From Candidatus Kosakonia sp. 282A-S69 (lineage in GTDB: Bacteria; Pseudomonadota; Gammaproteobacteria; Enterobacterales; Enterobacteriaceae): a DNA stretch of 64,000 bases. This document shows, in pieces, positions 37,616 through 49,177 of the stretch (the first letter of the stretch is position 1; each line of letters begins with the position of its first letter). The position numbers were made by a program, and so were the translations under genes. Under the pieces are notes generated by a model. It did not search any database. It was not told the origin of the DNA and saw nothing but the letters and a program-made list of their open reading frames with translations. The DNA lies in the NCBI RefSeq assembly GCF_029433855.1, contig NZ_JAROAU010000001.1:470468-534467 (forward strand), given 5' to 3'.

Positions 37616-38542
37616 ATGTCTGAGCAGTTTCTCTATTTCTTGCAGCAGATGTTCAATGGCGTCACGCTGGGCAGCACTTACGCCCTGATCGCGATTGGCT
37701 ACACCATGGTGTACGGCATTATCGGCATGATTAACTTCGCCCATGGCGAGGTCTACATGATCGGCAGCTACGTCTCCTTTATGATAATCGCCGCGCTTAT
37801 GATGATGGGCATCGACTCAAGCTGGCTGCTGGTCGGAGCCGGTTTCGTCGGCGCGATAATAATCGCCAGCGCGTACGGCTGGAGTATCGAGCGCGTCGCT
37901 TACCGCCCGGTGCGCAGCTCCAAGCGCCTGATTGCGCTGATCTCCGCCATCGGCATGTCCATTTTCCTGCAAAACTACGTCAGCCTGACGGAAGGCTCGC
38001 GCGACGTGGCCCTGCCAAGCCTCTTCAACGGCCAGTGGACTATTGGCAGCAGCGACAACTTCGCCGCCTCCATCACCACGATGCAGCTGGTTATCTGGAT
38101 CGTCACCTTTGTCGCGATGCTCGCGCTTACGCTCTTTATCCGCTATTCCCGCATGGGACGCGCCTGCCGCGCCTGCGCAGAGGATTTAAAAATGGCGAGC
38201 CTGCTTGGTATCAACACCGATCGTGTTATCGCGCTGACCTTTGTGATCGGCGCAGCGATGGCGGCGGTTGCCGGCGTGCTGCTTGGCCAGTTCTATGGCG
38301 TGATTAACCCCTACATCGGCTTTATGGCAGGTATGAAGGCATTTACTGCCGCGGTGCTGGGCGGTATCGGCAGCATCCCTGGCGCGATGATAGGAGGGCT
38401 CATCCTCGGCGTGGCAGAAGCGCTCTCTTCGGCGTACCTGAGCACTGAGTATAAAGATGTGGTCTCGTTCGCGCTGCTGATTGGCGTCCTGCTGGTGATG
38501 CCGACCGGCATCCTTGGTCGCCCGGAGGTAGAGAAAGTATGA
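37616..38542 (+). CDS. livH: Branched-chain amino acid permease LivH
   Basis: Inner-membrane permease, 308 residues (as E. coli), with eight or more helices, including [20 protein letters not shown] near the N-terminus and the EAA-like [22 protein letters not shown] loop that contacts LivG/LivF. It starts at the ATG after AAGG, 57 bases past the livK remnant, and overlaps livM by four bases. Confidence 0.96.
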   Translation: MSEQFLYFLQQMFNGVTLGSTYALIAIGYTMVYGIIGMINFAHGEVYMIGSYVSFMIIAALMMMGIDSSWLLVGAGFVGAIIIASAYGWSIERVAYRPVRSSKRLIALISAIGMSIFLQNYVSLTEGSRDVALPSLFNGQWTIGSSDNFAASITTMQLVIWIVTFVAMLALTLFIRYSRMGRACRACAEDLKMASLLGINTDRVIALTFVIGAAMAAVAGVLLGQFYGVINPYIGFMAGMKAFTAAVLGGIGSIPGAMIGGLILGVAEALSSAYLSTEYKDVVSFALLIGVLLVMPTGILGRPEVEKV

Positions 38543-39816
38543 AACCGATGCATTTTGCGATGGCGCTGCTCTCCGCCGCCATGTTCTTCATTCTCGCGGG
38601 CGTCTTTATGGGCGTTCAACTGGAGCTGAATGGCACCAGGCTGGTGGTCGATAACGCGGCGGACATCCGCTGGCAGTGGATCTTTATCGGCACTGCGGTG
38701 GTCTTTTTCTTCCAGTTACTGCGCCCTGTTTTCCAGAAGAGCCTGAAAGGGGTCTCCGGGCCGAAATTTGTTCTGCCAGCTATTGATGGCTCAACGGTCA
38801 AACAGAAACTTTTCTTGCTGGCGCTGTTGGTTATTGCCGTGGTGTGGCCGTTTATGGTGTCGCGCGGCACCATTGATATCGCCACCATGACAATGATCTA
38901 CATCATCCTGGGGCTTGGGCTTAACGTCGTTGTTGGCCTCTCCGGTCTGCTGGTGCTGGGTTATGGCGGTTTTTACGCTATTGGCGCTTACACCTTTGCC
39001 CTGCTGAACCACTATTACGGGCTTGGCTTCTGGACCTGTCTGCCGCTGGCGGGGCTGGTTTCCGCCGCCGCAGGTTTCCTGCTGGGCTTCCCGGTGCTGC
39101 GTCTGCGCGGCGACTACCTGGCGATTGTGACGCTGGGCTTCGGTGAGATTGTGCGCATTTTGCTGCTTAACAACACCGAAGTAACCGGCGGGCCAAACGG
39201 CATCAGCCAGATCCCGAAACCGACGCTGTTTGGCCTTGAGTTTAGCCGTACAGCGCGTGAAGGCGGCTGGGATACTTTCAGCCACTTCTTCAATGTGAAA
39301 TACGATCCGAGCGACCGCGTGGTGTTCCTCTACCTGGTGGCGCTGCTGCTGGTGGTGGTGACGCTCTTCGTCATCAACCGCCTGCTGCGTATGCCGCTGG
39401 GCCGCGCCTGGGAAGCACTGCGTGAAGATGAGATCGCCTGCCGCTCGCTGGGCCTCAACCCGACGCGCATTAAGCTGACGGCATTTACCATCAGCGCTGC
39501 GTTCGCCGGTTTTGCCGGGACGCTGTTCGCTGCGCGCCAGGGCTTTGTCAGCCCGGAATCATTCACCTTTGCCGAATCGGCCTTTGTACTGGCGATTGTT
39601 GTACTGGGCGGAATGGGGTCGCAGTTCGCGGTGATCCTCGCCGCTATTTTGCTGGTGGTCTCGCGTGAACTGATGCGTGATTTTAATGAATACAGCATGT
39701 TAATGCTGGGTGGTTTGATGGTGCTGATGATGATCTGGCGTCCGCAGGGCTTGCTGCCGATGACGCGTCCGCAGCTGAAACTGAAAAACGGCCAGGCGAA
39801 AGGAGAGCAGGCATGA
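38539..39816 (+). CDS. livM: Branched-chain amino acid permease LivM
   Basis: The second inner-membrane permease of the LIV system, 425 residues (same as E. coli). It has an extra N-terminal hydrophobic region, then the core helices with [26 protein letters not shown] and a cytoplasmic coupling loop [20 protein letters not shown]. Four-base overlaps link it to livH and livG. Confidence 0.96.
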   Translation: MKPMHFAMALLSAAMFFILAGVFMGVQLELNGTRLVVDNAADIRWQWIFIGTAVVFFFQLLRPVFQKSLKGVSGPKFVLPAIDGSTVKQKLFLLALLVIAVVWPFMVSRGTIDIATMTMIYIILGLGLNVVVGLSGLLVLGYGGFYAIGAYTFALLNHYYGLGFWTCLPLAGLVSAAAGFLLGFPVLRLRGDYLAIVTLGFGEIVRILLLNNTEVTGGPNGISQIPKPTLFGLEFSRTAREGGWDTFSHFFNVKYDPSDRVVFLYLVALLLVVVTLFVINRLLRMPLGRAWEALREDEIACRSLGLNPTRIKLTAFTISAAFAGFAGTLFAARQGFVSPESFTFAESAFVLAIVVLGGMGSQFAVILAAILLVVSRELMRDFNEYSMLMLGGLMVLMMIWRPQGLLPMTRPQLKLKNGQAKGEQA

Positions 39817-40580
39817 GTCAGCCACTGTTATCGGTAAATGGCCTGATGATGCGCTTCGGCGGTTTGCTGGCGGTTAACAACGTCTCGCTGGAGCTGCGTC
39901 CGCAGGAGATTGTCTCGCTGATTGGGCCGAACGGTGCGGGGAAAACCACCGTCTTCAACTGCCTGACCGGTTTTTATAAACCCACCGGCGGCACCATTAT
40001 GCTGCGTGACAAGCATCTCGAAGGGCTACCAGGTCAGCAAATCGCGCGAATGGGCGTCGTACGCACCTTCCAGCATGTACGTCTGTTCCGTGAAATGACG
40101 GTAATTGAGAACTTGCTGGTGGCACAGCATCAGCAACTGAAAACCGGGCTCTTCTCTGGTCTGTTGAAGACGCCCGCGTTTCGCCGCACGCAGAGCGAAG
40201 CACTCGATCGCGCGGCGACCTGGCTTGAGAGGATAGGTTTGTTGGCACATGCTAACCGCCAGGCCAGCAATCTGGCCTATGGCGATCAGCGCCGTCTGGA
40301 AATTATCCGCTGCATGGTGACGCAGCCGGAGATCCTGATGCTGGATGAACCGGCGGCAGGGTTAAACCCGAAAGAGACCAAAGAGCTGGATGAGCTGATC
40401 GTCGAGCTGCGTAACCATCACAACACCACGATCCTGCTGATTGAGCATGATATGAAGCTGGTGATGGGTATTTCCGACCGGATCTATGTCGTTAACCAGG
40501 GGACACCGCTGGCCAACGGGACGCCGGAAGAGATTCGTAACAACCCGGACGTGATCCGCGCTTATCTGGGTGAGGCATAA
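39813..40580 (+). CDS. livG: Branched-chain amino acid transport ATPase LivG
   Basis: An ATPase of the LIV importer, 255 residues, with Walker [10 protein letters not shown], a signature-like [15 protein letters not shown], Walker [13 protein letters not shown] and H-loop LIEHDM. The operon position between livM and livF and the sequence match E. coli LivG. Confidence 0.96.
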   Translation: MSQPLLSVNGLMMRFGGLLAVNNVSLELRPQEIVSLIGPNGAGKTTVFNCLTGFYKPTGGTIMLRDKHLEGLPGQQIARMGVVRTFQHVRLFREMTVIENLLVAQHQQLKTGLFSGLLKTPAFRRTQSEALDRAATWLERIGLLAHANRQASNLAYGDQRRLEIIRCMVTQPEILMLDEPAAGLNPKETKELDELIVELRNHHNTTILLIEHDMKLVMGISDRIYVVNQGTPLANGTPEEIRNNPDVIRAYLGEA

Positions 40581-40581
40581 G

Positions 40582-41295
40582 ATGCAAAACGCAATGTTAT
40601 CTTTTGACAAAGTTAGCGCCCACTACGGCAAAATCCAGGCGCTGCACGAGGTCAGTCTGCATATCAATCAGGGGGAGATAGTGACCCTGATTGGTGCCAA
40701 CGGCGCGGGGAAAACCACCTTGCTCGGCACGTTGTGCGGCGATCCGCGCGCGACCAGTGGTCGTGTGGTATTCGATGGCAAAGATATTACCGACTGGCAA
40801 ACGGCGAAGATTATGCGCGAAGCGGTGGCGATCGTGCCGGAAGGCCGCCGCGTCTTCTCACGTATGACCGTGGAGGAGAACCTGGCGATGGGCGGCTTCT
40901 TTGCCCACCGCGATCAATACCAGACGCGTATTAAATGGGTCTATGAGCTCTTCCCGCGCCTGCATGAACGCCGCATACAGCGCGCCGGTACTATGTCCGG
41001 CGGTGAGCAGCAGATGCTGGCGATAGGCCGCGCGCTGATGAGCCAGCCGCGCTTGCTGCTGCTGGATGAGCCATCGCTTGGGCTGGCACCGATTATTATT
41101 CAGCAGATCTTCGACACCATTGAGCAGCTGCGTAAAGAGGGGATGACCATCTTCCTCGTGGAGCAAAACGCTAACCAGGCACTGAAGCTCGCCGATCGCG
41201 GCTACGTACTGGAGAACGGGCATGTGGTGCTCGAAGATACCGGCGATGCGTTACTGGCGAACGAAGCGGTGAGAAGCGCTTACCTCGGCGGCTAA
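40582..41295 (+). CDS. livF: Branched-chain amino acid transport ATPase LivF
   Basis: The second ATPase of the LIV importer, 237 residues from the ATG at 40582, one base past the livG stop; an in-frame start four codons earlier is inside livG. Motifs are Walker A GANGAGKTT, signature MSGGEQQMLAIGRAL and Walker B LLLLDEPSLGLA. It closes the operon before a strong terminator. Confidence 0.96.
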   Translation: MQNAMLSFDKVSAHYGKIQALHEVSLHINQGEIVTLIGANGAGKTTLLGTLCGDPRATSGRVVFDGKDITDWQTAKIMREAVAIVPEGRRVFSRMTVEENLAMGGFFAHRDQYQTRIKWVYELFPRLHERRIQRAGTMSGGEQQMLAIGRALMSQPRLLLLDEPSLGLAPIIIQQIFDTIEQLRKEGMTIFLVEQNANQALKLADRGYVLENGHVVLEDTGDALLANEAVRSAYLGG

Positions 41296-41316
41296 CGCGT
41301 TGAAGTAAAAACATAA

Positions 41317-41346
41317 AAACCGGTCTCGCAAGGGCCGGTTTTTTTT
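41317..41346 (+). terminator. Rho-independent terminator after livF
   Basis: AAACCGG / CCGGTTT with an 11-base loop is followed by a run of T residues, 22 bases past the livF stop. Confidence 0.88.
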
Positions 41347-41400
41347 CTGAAAAACGTACTTCAGCCATGCGGAGTGTGGTGGAGAGGAATACGATGCGGG

Positions 41401-41619
41401 CGGCGCTTGAGGCTTTTTGCCTCATGGGCTGCATTTAGAAGTAATACGCAGAAATGTTGTGAGGCAGAAAGATGAAAGCCCCGAGTCAATTTTTCAATTA
41501 ACCCGAGGCTACACAGGCACCTAGACAACGTCAGCGTAGCCTCTTACCTGCTGAAAGGCAAGGAAGTGAAGCTGCGCAAACAAGGGGCTTCCTGGTTCGC
41601 CGGGAAGCCCTTTGTCTGA
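41401..41619 (+). pseudogene. Relic of a hok/sok type I toxin-antitoxin locus
   Basis: Several landmarks of chromosomal hok/sok loci appear in order. GCTTGAGGCTTTTTGCCTCATG at 41405 is the 5' stem of hok mRNA. GAGGCAGAAAGATGAAAGCC at 41461 and ATTAACCCGAGGC follow. Next come CACCTAGACAACGTCAGC and TAGCCTCTTAC, the mok/sok overlap. The toxin frame, GTG at 41566 reading VKLRKQGASWFAGKPFV, stops after 17 residues and lacks the membrane segment and LCE region of Hok. The toxin therefore looks dead. The whole 493-base gap from livF to ugpB holds only the livF terminator, this relic and the ugp Pho boxes. Confidence 0.7.
41464..41535 (-). ncRNA. Possible Sok-like antisense RNA of the hok relic
   Basis: On the minus strand TTGCCT and TACGCT, 18 bases apart, stand where sok promoters lie, followed by a transcript region GTTGTCTAGGTGCC to GGGGCTTTCATC. 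The -10 differs by two bases from TATCCT of active sok genes. Whether it is still transcribed is unknown; both ends are estimates. Confidence 0.4.
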
Positions 41620-41675
41620 CCCGCCATTTTTCCTTCATCTTTCCATCACTTGCGAGACATCTGCCTGACGCCTGG

Positions 41676-41715
41676 CTGTCACTTTTTTGTAATTAAATAG
41701 TTATTTTTCTGTCAT
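41676..41715 (+). promoter_or_regulatory. Tandem Pho boxes before ugpB
   Basis: Four 7-base units start at 41676, 41687, 41698 and 41709, exactly 11 bases apart: CTGTCAC, TTGTAAT, TAGTTAT and CTGTCAT. This is two adjacent Pho boxes with the PhoB repeat spacing. They lie 74 bases upstream of ugpB, so the operon should be induced in phosphate starvation, as in E. coli. Confidence 0.85.
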
Positions 41716-41788
41716 TCGAGCGTGTCATGTTACCTCGCGAGCACAAAACGCGTGATATCGCGCATCCCGTATAACAAGAGAGAGCACA

Positions 41789-43105
41789 ATGACGACGTTA
41801 CGACATACAGCTTTGGGTCTGGCGCTGGGATTCGTTTTTGCCGGCAATGCCATGGCCGCAACCACTATCCCGTTCTGGCACTCTATGGAAGGCGAGTTAG
41901 GCAAAGAGGTCGACTCCCTGGCGCAACGTTTTAATGAGACCCACCCCGACTATAAAATCGTTCCGGTCTATAAAGGTAACTACGAGCAGAACCTGAGCGC
42001 GGGCATTGCCGCCTTCCGCAGCGGTAACGCGCCGGCGCTGCTGCAGGTTTACGAAGTGGGCACCGCGACGATGATGGCCTCCAAAGCGATCAAACCGGTT
42101 TACCAGGTCTTTAAAGATGCGGGTATTACTTTTGACGAAAGCCAGTTCGTGCCGACCGTTGCGGGTTACTACACCGACTCAAAAACCGGGCATCTGCTCT
42201 CTCAACCGTTTAACAGCTCCACACCGGTGCTTTATTACAACAAAGATGCGTTCAAAAAAGCGGGTCTGAACCCGGATCAGCCGCCGAAAACCTGGCAGGA
42301 TCTGGCCGCTTATACCGCGAAGCTGAAAGCGGCGGGCATGAAGTGTGGTTACGCCAGCGGCTGGCAGGGCTGGATCCAGATTGAGAACTTTAGCGCCTGG
42401 CACGGTCTGCCGGTCGCGACTAAAAACAACGGTTTTGACGGTACCGATGCGGTGCTGGAGTTTAACAAGCCGGAGCAGGTGAAACATATCGCCATGCTGG
42501 AAGAGCTGAATAAGAAGGGAGAATTCAGCTACTTTGGCCGTAAAGATGAATCCACGGAAAAGTTCTATAACGGCGATTGCGCCATCACTACCGCCTCATC
42601 CGGTTCGTTGGCGGATATTCGGCACTATGCGAAATTTAACTACGGTGTTGGCATGATGCCGTACGACGCCGACGTTAAAGGCGCGCCGCAAAACGCCATT
42701 ATCGGCGGTGCCAGCCTGTGGGTAATGCAGGGCAAAGATGAGGCGACCTACAAAGGCGTGGCGCAGTTCCTCGACTTCCTGACCAAACCGGAAATTGCTG
42801 CCGAGTGGCATCAGAAAACCGGTTATCTGCCTGTTACCAAAGCTGCGTACGATCTGACGCGCCAGCAGGGCTTTTATGACAAAAACCCGGGGGCGGATAT
42901 CGCCACGCGCCAGATGCTGAACAAGCCGCCGTTAGCCTTCACCAAAGGGCTGCGTCTGGGCAATATGCCGCAGATCCGCACCGTGCTTGATGAAGAGCTG
43001 GAGAGCGTGTGGACCGGTAAGAAAACCCCACAACAGGCGCTGGACGCTGCGGTGGAGCGCGGTAACCAACTGCTGCGCCGCTTCGAGAAGTCAACGAAGT
43101 CGTAA
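41789..43105 (+). CDS. ugpB: Glycerol-3-phosphate-binding protein UgpB
   Basis: UgpB is the periplasmic receptor for sn-glycerol-3-phosphate and glycerophosphodiesters. The 438-residue protein (same as E. coli) has the signal peptide [23 protein letters not shown], then [14 protein letters not shown], with the ligand-site motif WHSMEG. It is the first gene of ugpBAECQ downstream of tandem Pho boxes. A hairpin after its stop probably raises its abundance over the permease genes. Confidence 0.97.
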   Translation: MTTLRHTALGLALGFVFAGNAMAATTIPFWHSMEGELGKEVDSLAQRFNETHPDYKIVPVYKGNYEQNLSAGIAAFRSGNAPALLQVYEVGTATMMASKAIKPVYQVFKDAGITFDESQFVPTVAGYYTDSKTGHLLSQPFNSSTPVLYYNKDAFKKAGLNPDQPPKTWQDLAAYTAKLKAAGMKCGYASGWQGWIQIENFSAWHGLPVATKNNGFDGTDAVLEFNKPEQVKHIAMLEELNKKGEFSYFGRKDESTEKFYNGDCAITTASSGSLADIRHYAKFNYGVGMMPYDADVKGAPQNAIIGGASLWVMQGKDEATYKGVAQFLDFLTKPEIAAEWHQKTGYLPVTKAAYDLTRQQGFYDKNPGADIATRQMLNKPPLAFTKGLRLGNMPQIRTVLDEELESVWTGKKTPQQALDAAVERGNQLLRRFEKSTKS

Positions 43106-43111
43106 TGTTAA

Positions 43112-43142
43112 AGGCCGGAGCGGCACAGCGCGTGTCCGGCCT
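43112..43142 (+). repeat. Intercistronic hairpin between ugpB and ugpA
   Basis: AGGCCGG and CCGGCCT pair across a 17-base loop just past the ugpB stop, without a T-run. This fits an mRNA-stabilising or partially attenuating element, which would give more binding protein than permease. Confidence 0.6.
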
Positions 43143-43200
43143 GTAAATCGGTCAATCTACCGCGTCGCCGCCCTCCGGCATTTTCAAAAAGAGTCTTGTT

Positions 43201-44088
43201 ATGTCCTCATCCCGTCCGGTGTTTCGTTCACGCTGGCTACCCTATCTGCTCGTCGCGCCGCAGCTGGCGATTACGGTGATTTTCTTTCTCTGGCCTGCGG
43301 GCGAAGCGCTGTGGTACTCCGTGCAGAGCGTCGATCCCTTTGGCCTCTCCAGCCAGTTTGTCGGGCTGGATAACTTTACCGCGCTGTTTCACGACAGCTA
43401 CTATCTCGACGCCTTCTGGACGACGATCCGCTTTAGTGCGATGGTCACCTTCAGCGGTCTGCTGGTCTCGCTGTTCTTTGCCGCGCTGGTGGATAACGTG
43501 GTGCGCGGCAGCCGCATCTACCAAACTTTGATGCTGCTGCCCTACGCCGTGGCGCCCGCGGTTGCCGCCGTATTGTGGATCTTTCTTTTCAATCCCGGGC
43601 GTGGATTGATTACGCACTTTCTTGAGCAGTTCGGCTACGACTGGAACCATGCGCAGAACAGCGGGCAGGCGATGTTTCTGGTGGTATTCGCCTCGGTGTG
43701 GAAGCAGATAAGTTACAACTTCCTCTTCTTCTTCGCCGCGTTGCAGTCCATTCCCCGCTCGCTGGTGGAAGCTGCCGCTATTGATGGCGCAGGGCCCATT
43801 CGCCGTTTCTTCAAACTTTCTCTGCCGCTTATCGCACCCGTGAGCTTCTTCCTGCTGGTGGTCAACCTCGTCTACGCCTTCTTCGATACCTTTCCGGTTA
43901 TCGATGCGGCGACCGCCGGTGGTCCGGTGCAGGCGACCACCACGCTGATTTATAAAATTTATCGCGAAGGGTTTGCCGGGCTGGATCTCTCCACCTCTGC
44001 AGCGCAGTCGGTGATCCTGATGGTGCTGGTGATAGTGCTGACGGTGGTGCAGTTCCGCTATGTCGAAAGTAAGGTGCGCTACCAATGA
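43201..44088 (+). CDS. ugpA: Glycerol-3-phosphate permease UgpA
   Basis: Inner-membrane permease of the Ugp importer, 295 residues, six helices, first at about 13-33 ([20 protein letters not shown]). The EAA loop [20 protein letters not shown] docks UgpC. The start overlaps nothing upstream, and its stop overlaps ugpE by four bases. Confidence 0.96.
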   Translation: MSSSRPVFRSRWLPYLLVAPQLAITVIFFLWPAGEALWYSVQSVDPFGLSSQFVGLDNFTALFHDSYYLDAFWTTIRFSAMVTFSGLLVSLFFAALVDNVVRGSRIYQTLMLLPYAVAPAVAAVLWIFLFNPGRGLITHFLEQFGYDWNHAQNSGQAMFLVVFASVWKQISYNFLFFFAALQSIPRSLVEAAAIDGAGPIRRFFKLSLPLIAPVSFFLLVVNLVYAFFDTFPVIDAATAGGPVQATTTLIYKIYREGFAGLDLSTSAAQSVILMVLVIVLTVVQFRYVESKVRYQ

Positions 44089-44930
44089 TTGAGAATCGCC
44101 CAGGGCTGACGCTGTTCAGCCATATCATGCTTATCGCAGGCGTTGCAGTGGTGCTGTTTCCGCTCTACGTCGCTTTTGTCACCGCCACGCTTGATATCAA
44201 CGCGGTGTACGACACACCGATGACGCTGATCCCCGGCGGCCATCTTTGGGAGAACCTGCGCGCGATTTGGGTCAACGGCGTCGGCCCTCATAGTGCACCC
44301 TTCTGGCTGATGCTGACCAACAGCTTCATCATGGCACTGGTGATCACCGTGGGGAAAATTGCCGTCTCGATCCTCTCAGCTTTCGCCATCGTCTGGTTTC
44401 GTTTTCCGCTGCGAAACCTCTTTTTCTGGATGATTTTCAGTACATTGATGCTGCCGGTAGAGGTGCGCATCTTCCCGACGGTGGAAGTGATCGCCAACCT
44501 GAAGATGCTCGATAGCTATACCGGCCTGACCCTGCCGTTGATGGCGTCTGCCACCGCGACTTTTCTCTTCCGCCAGTTCTTTATGACTTTACCGGACGAG
44601 CTTATGGAAGCCGCGCGTATTGACGGCGCCTCGCCGATGCGCTTTTTCCGCGACATTGTGCTGCCGCTGTCGCGCACCAATCTTGCGGCGCTATTTGTCA
44701 TCACCTTTATCTACGGCTGGAACCAGTATTTGTGGCCGCTGTTGATTATCAGCGATGTCAACCTGGGCACCGCCGTGGCGGGCGTCAAAGGGATGATGTC
44801 GAGTGGCGAGGGCACGACGCAGTGGAACGAGGTGATGGCTGCGATGCTGCTGACGCTGATCCCCCCGGTTGTTATCGTTTTAACCATGCAGCGCGCCTTT
44901 GTGCGCGGTCTGGTCGACAGTGAGAAATAA
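44085..44930 (+). CDS. ugpE: Glycerol-3-phosphate permease UgpE
   Basis: The second permease of the Ugp importer, 281 residues (same as E. coli), six helices, with the EAA loop [20 protein letters not shown]. It lies between ugpA and ugpC in the conserved order. Confidence 0.96.
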   Translation: MIENRPGLTLFSHIMLIAGVAVVLFPLYVAFVTATLDINAVYDTPMTLIPGGHLWENLRAIWVNGVGPHSAPFWLMLTNSFIMALVITVGKIAVSILSAFAIVWFRFPLRNLFFWMIFSTLMLPVEVRIFPTVEVIANLKMLDSYTGLTLPLMASATATFLFRQFFMTLPDELMEAARIDGASPMRFFRDIVLPLSRTNLAALFVITFIYGWNQYLWPLLIISDVNLGTAVAGVKGMMSSGEGTTQWNEVMAAMLLTLIPPVVIVLTMQRAFVRGLVDSEK

Positions 44931-44931
44931 G

Positions 44932-46001
<1,070 letters not shown>

Positions 46002-46005
<4 letters not shown>

Positions 46006-46742
46006 ATAACTGGCCCTATCCCCGCATCGTCGCCCATCGCGGCGGTGGCAAACTGGCCCCGGAAAACACCCTGGCGGCGATCGATGTCGGCGCCAGATAT
46101 GGCCACACAATGATCGAATTTGACGCCAAGCTGTCAAAAGATGGGCAGATCTTCCTACTGCATGACGATAACCTGGAGCGCACAAGCAATGGCTGGGGCG
46201 TGGCGGGTGAGCTGGCATGGAGCGATTTGCTGAAAGTCGATGCCGGGAGCTGGTACAGCAGCAAGTTTAAAGGCGAACCGCTGCCGCTGCTGTCTGAGGT
46301 GGCGCAGCGCTGCCAGCAGCATGGCATGATGGCGAACATCGAAATCAAACCGACAACCGGAACCGGCACGCTGACGGGCAAAGCGGTTGCGCTTGCTGCC
46401 CGCGCGTTGTGGTCAGAGATGACGCCGCCGCTGCTCTCTTCGTTTGAGATTGATGCGCTGGAAGCGGCGCAGCAGGCCGCTCCCGAACTGCCGCGCGGTC
46501 TGCTGCTGGATGCCTGGCGCGATGACTGGCAGGAGGTGACTGACCGCCTGGCCTGCACCTCTATTCATCTCAACCACAAACTGCTTGATGAGGCGCGCGT
46601 CCGCATGCTGCGCGACGTCGGGCTGCGCATTCTGGTTTATACGGTGAATCAGCCGGCGCGCGCGGCGGAGTTGCTGGCGTGGGGCGTCGATTGCATCTGC
46701 ACGGACAATATCGACGCTATCGGGCCCCACTTCGGCGCTTAA
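46002..46742 (+). CDS. ugpQ: Glycerophosphodiester phosphodiesterase UgpQ
   Basis: A cytoplasmic enzyme that hydrolyses imported glycerophosphodiesters to glycerol-3-phosphate and an alcohol. The 246-residue GDPD-fold protein has the catalytic [19 protein letters not shown] (HR..E pattern), [11 protein letters not shown] and [13 protein letters not shown]. It ends the ugp operon; its TAA overlaps the stop of convergent yhhA. Confidence 0.95.
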
Positions 46743-47257
46743 GGCGTAGGCGGTGTGCTGTGCAGCATACCGCCGCTTTGCATTTGGGTCTGCGGCAGCA
46801 TATGCGGCTGCTGCAGAGCTGAACCGCTGGCGCTGTTTTGCGGACGTAGCATCCCGCCGCCGTTACTGCTTTCCTGACTTAACACTCCTGCCTCTTTACT
46901 GCTCTGCTGGCTTAGCATCCCGCCACCGTTACTGCTGCCCTGGCTCAACATCCCGCCGTTGCTGTTGGGGAGCACTTGCTGGTGGGCGGGGTCGAGCTCC
47001 CCCGGCTGAGCCTGCCTTATTCGCTGTGAGTTATCGTTCATCTGCATTTGCAGGTTCTGCTGCTGCTGGCGGCTCTGTGTCTGCTGCTGCTGTTTCAGTA
47101 ACCCTTGCTGCTGCTGTTGCTGGTTGAGCATTTGCGTCTGCATCCGCTGCTGGCTGGGCACGACATACCCCGGTTGGTTCGGGTTATTTGTCGGGTTAAG
47201 CGGCTGTGCGAAAGCGGTAAAAGGCAGCAGGGCTGCCACAATCACAAGGCGTTTCAT
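46739..47257 (-). CDS. yhhA: Gln-rich DUF2756 protein YhhA with tandem repeats
   Basis: The product is 172 residues with signal peptide [17 protein letters not shown], so it is exported. The mature part starts [14 protein letters not shown] and is very glutamine-rich (about 35-75), similar to E. coli YhhA (146 residues). The extra length is due to four 11-residue tandem repeats at 101-144. GGAGGAG lies 6 bases before the ATG at 47257; the ATG two codons earlier touches the ribosome site and is less likely. Function unknown. Confidence 0.88.
   Translation of the reverse strand: MKRLVIVAALLPFTAFAQPLNPTNNPNQPGYVVPSQQRMQTQMLNQQQQQQGLLKQQQQTQSRQQQQNLQMQMNDNSQRIRQAQPGELDPAHQQVLPNSNGGMLSQGSSNGGGMLSQQSSKEAGVLSQESSNGGGMLRPQNSASGSALQQPHMLPQTQMQSGGMLHSTPPTP
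46826..46957 (-). repeat. Four 33-bp in-frame tandem repeats in yhhA
   Basis: Codons 101-144 encode [33 protein letters not shown] and [11 protein letters not shown], four copies of an 11-residue unit. A related [11 protein letters not shown] closes the protein. E. coli YhhA has one comparable NGGML motif, so the repeat looks like a lineage expansion. Confidence 0.85.
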
Positions 47258-47380
47258 TTTCATCTCCTCCCGTTGAGGCCTGCCCCTAAGTTTAGTCGCA
47301 TTCCTGCATGACCATGATTTTTTGCGCATTGTGAACCAGACTTAAGCGGGAACTGTAGCCCTTCTTTGTGGAGAACGACG

Positions 47381-49141
47381 ATGATCAAACAGCAGTTTGC
47401 GCGTTGGGCGGCAATTGCCGCGCTGACGGCGGGAGCATGTTTCAGTGTCGGCGCTGCGCCGCCACCGGCTCAGGCACCCGCGCCAGCCCCCGTTTCGTAT
47501 GGGGTAGAAGCCGATGTCTTTCATCCGGTAGTAGCCCATCAGGGGATGGTCGCCTCGGTGGATGAGGCCGCGACCCGGGTGGGGGTGGAGATCCTTAAAG
47601 AGGGGGGGAATGCGATCGATGCGGCGGTTGCGGTAGGTTATGCGCTGGCGGTGACCCATCCGCAGGCCGGCAACCTGGGCGGCGGCGGGTTTATGATGAT
47701 CCGCACCAAAGAGGGCAAGGTCACGGCGATCGATTTCCGCGAAATGGCACCCGCAGCCGCCACGCGCGATATGTTCCTTGATGAGCAGGGCAACCCGGAC
47801 AGCAAAAAATCACTCACTTCACATCTCGCTTCCGGCACGCCTGGCACGGTCGCGGGCTTCTCACTGGCGCTGGAGAAGTACGGCTCGCTGCCGCTGAAAA
47901 AGGTGGTGCAACCTGCCATCAAACTGGCGAAGCAGGGCTTTACGGTTAACGATGCGCTGGCAGACGATCTCAAAACCTACGGCAGTGAAGTGCTACCGAA
48001 CCACGACACCAGCAAAGCGATCTTCTGGAAAGAGGGCGAGCCGCTGAAGAAGGGCGACAAGCTGGTACAGGCGAATCTCGCAAAAAGCCTCGAACTGATT
48101 GCTGAAAAGGGGCCTGATGGTTTCTATAAGGGCACAACGGCAGAGCAAATCGCCCAGGAGATGAGCAAAAATGGCGGGCTGATCACCAAAGAGGATCTGG
48201 CGAATTATAAAGCTGTCGAGCGTACGCCGGTGAGCGGCGACTACCGCGGTTATCAGGTCTATTCCATGCCGCCACCCTCCTCTGGCGGGATCCATATCAT
48301 TCAGATCCTCAACATTCTGGAAAATTTCGACCTGGCGAAATATGGTTTCGGCAGCGCCGATGCGATACAGGTGATGGCAGAAGCGGAAAAATATGCCTAT
48401 GCCGACCGCTCTGAATACCTCGGCGACCCCGATTTTGTGAAGGTGCCGTGGCAGGCGCTGACCAGCAAAGCGTACGCCAAATCGATTGCTGAGCAGATTG
48501 ATGTCAATAAAGCGCGTCCTTCCAGCCAGATCCGCCCCGGTAAACTGGAACCTTACGAGAGTAACCAGACCACGCACTTCTCGGTAGTAGATAAAGAGGG
48601 TAACGCCGTTGCGGTGACCTATACGCTGAATACCGTGTTTGGTAGCGGCATTGTTGCCGGCAATACCGGCATTCTGATGAACAACGAGATGGATGACTTC
48701 TCAGCCAAACCGGGCGTGCCAAATGTCTATGGTCTGGTGGGGGGCGATGCTAACGCTATCGGGCCGGGCAAACGTCCGCTCTCCTCAATGTCGCCGACCA
48801 TTGTGCTGAAAGATGGCAAAACCTGGCTGGTGACTGGCAGCCCTGGCGGCAGCCGGATTATTACGACTGTGCTGCAAATGGTGGTGAACACCATCGATTA
48901 CGGGATGAATGTCGCCGAAGCGACCAATGCGCCGCGTTTCCATCATCAGTGGTTACCGGATGAACTGCGTGTCGAGAAGGGCTTCAGCCCTGACACCCTG
49001 AAACTGCTGGAGCAGAAGGGGCAGAAAGTGGCCGTAAAAGCATCGATGGGCAGTACGCAGAGCATTATGGTTGGACCGGATGGCACGCTGTATGGGGCTT
49101 CCGATCCGCGCTCGGTAGACGATTTAACCGCAGGATATTAA
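47381..49141 (+). CDS. ggt: Gamma-glutamyltranspeptidase
   Basis: A periplasmic Ntn hydrolase that cleaves or transfers the gamma-glutamyl group of glutathione and related compounds; it self-cleaves into two subunits. The 586-residue precursor (E. coli 580) has a signal peptide ending near SVGAAPPP. The nucleophile Thr397 lies in NQTTHFSVVDKEG, matching E. coli Thr391, and GSPGGSRIITTVLQ is in the small subunit. The ATG at 47381 follows GGAG; an in-frame GTG five codons earlier is less likely. Confidence 0.96.
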   Translation: MIKQQFARWAAIAALTAGACFSVGAAPPPAQAPAPAPVSYGVEADVFHPVVAHQGMVASVDEAATRVGVEILKEGGNAIDAAVAVGYALAVTHPQAGNLGGGGFMMIRTKEGKVTAIDFREMAPAAATRDMFLDEQGNPDSKKSLTSHLASGTPGTVAGFSLALEKYGSLPLKKVVQPAIKLAKQGFTVNDALADDLKTYGSEVLPNHDTSKAIFWKEGEPLKKGDKLVQANLAKSLELIAEKGPDGFYKGTTAEQIAQEMSKNGGLITKEDLANYKAVERTPVSGDYRGYQVYSMPPPSSGGIHIIQILNILENFDLAKYGFGSADAIQVMAEAEKYAYADRSEYLGDPDFVKVPWQALTSKAYAKSIAEQIDVNKARPSSQIRPGKLEPYESNQTTHFSVVDKEGNAVAVTYTLNTVFGSGIVAGNTGILMNNEMDDFSAKPGVPNVYGLVGGDANAIGPGKRPLSSMSPTIVLKDGKTWLVTGSPGGSRIITTVLQMVVNTIDYGMNVAEATNAPRFHHQWLPDELRVEKGFSPDTLKLLEQKGQKVAVKASMGSTQSIMVGPDGTLYGASDPRSVDDLTAGY

Positions 49142-49147
49142 TGAAAT

Positions 49148-49173
49148 ATCCCTCTCCCGCCCGGGAGAGGGAT
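49148..49173. terminator. Bidirectional terminator between ggt and yhhY
   Basis: A perfect 12-base stem ATCCCTCTCCCG / CGGGAGAGGGAT with a 2-base gap lies between two convergent genes and is followed by CGTTTTA on the plus strand. Confidence 0.75.
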
Positions 49174-49177
49174 CGTT

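Noticed and set aside
43912..44085. Possible overlap gene at the ugpA-ugpE junction
   Set aside because: Only short shadow frames are present; the ATGA overlap explains the junction.
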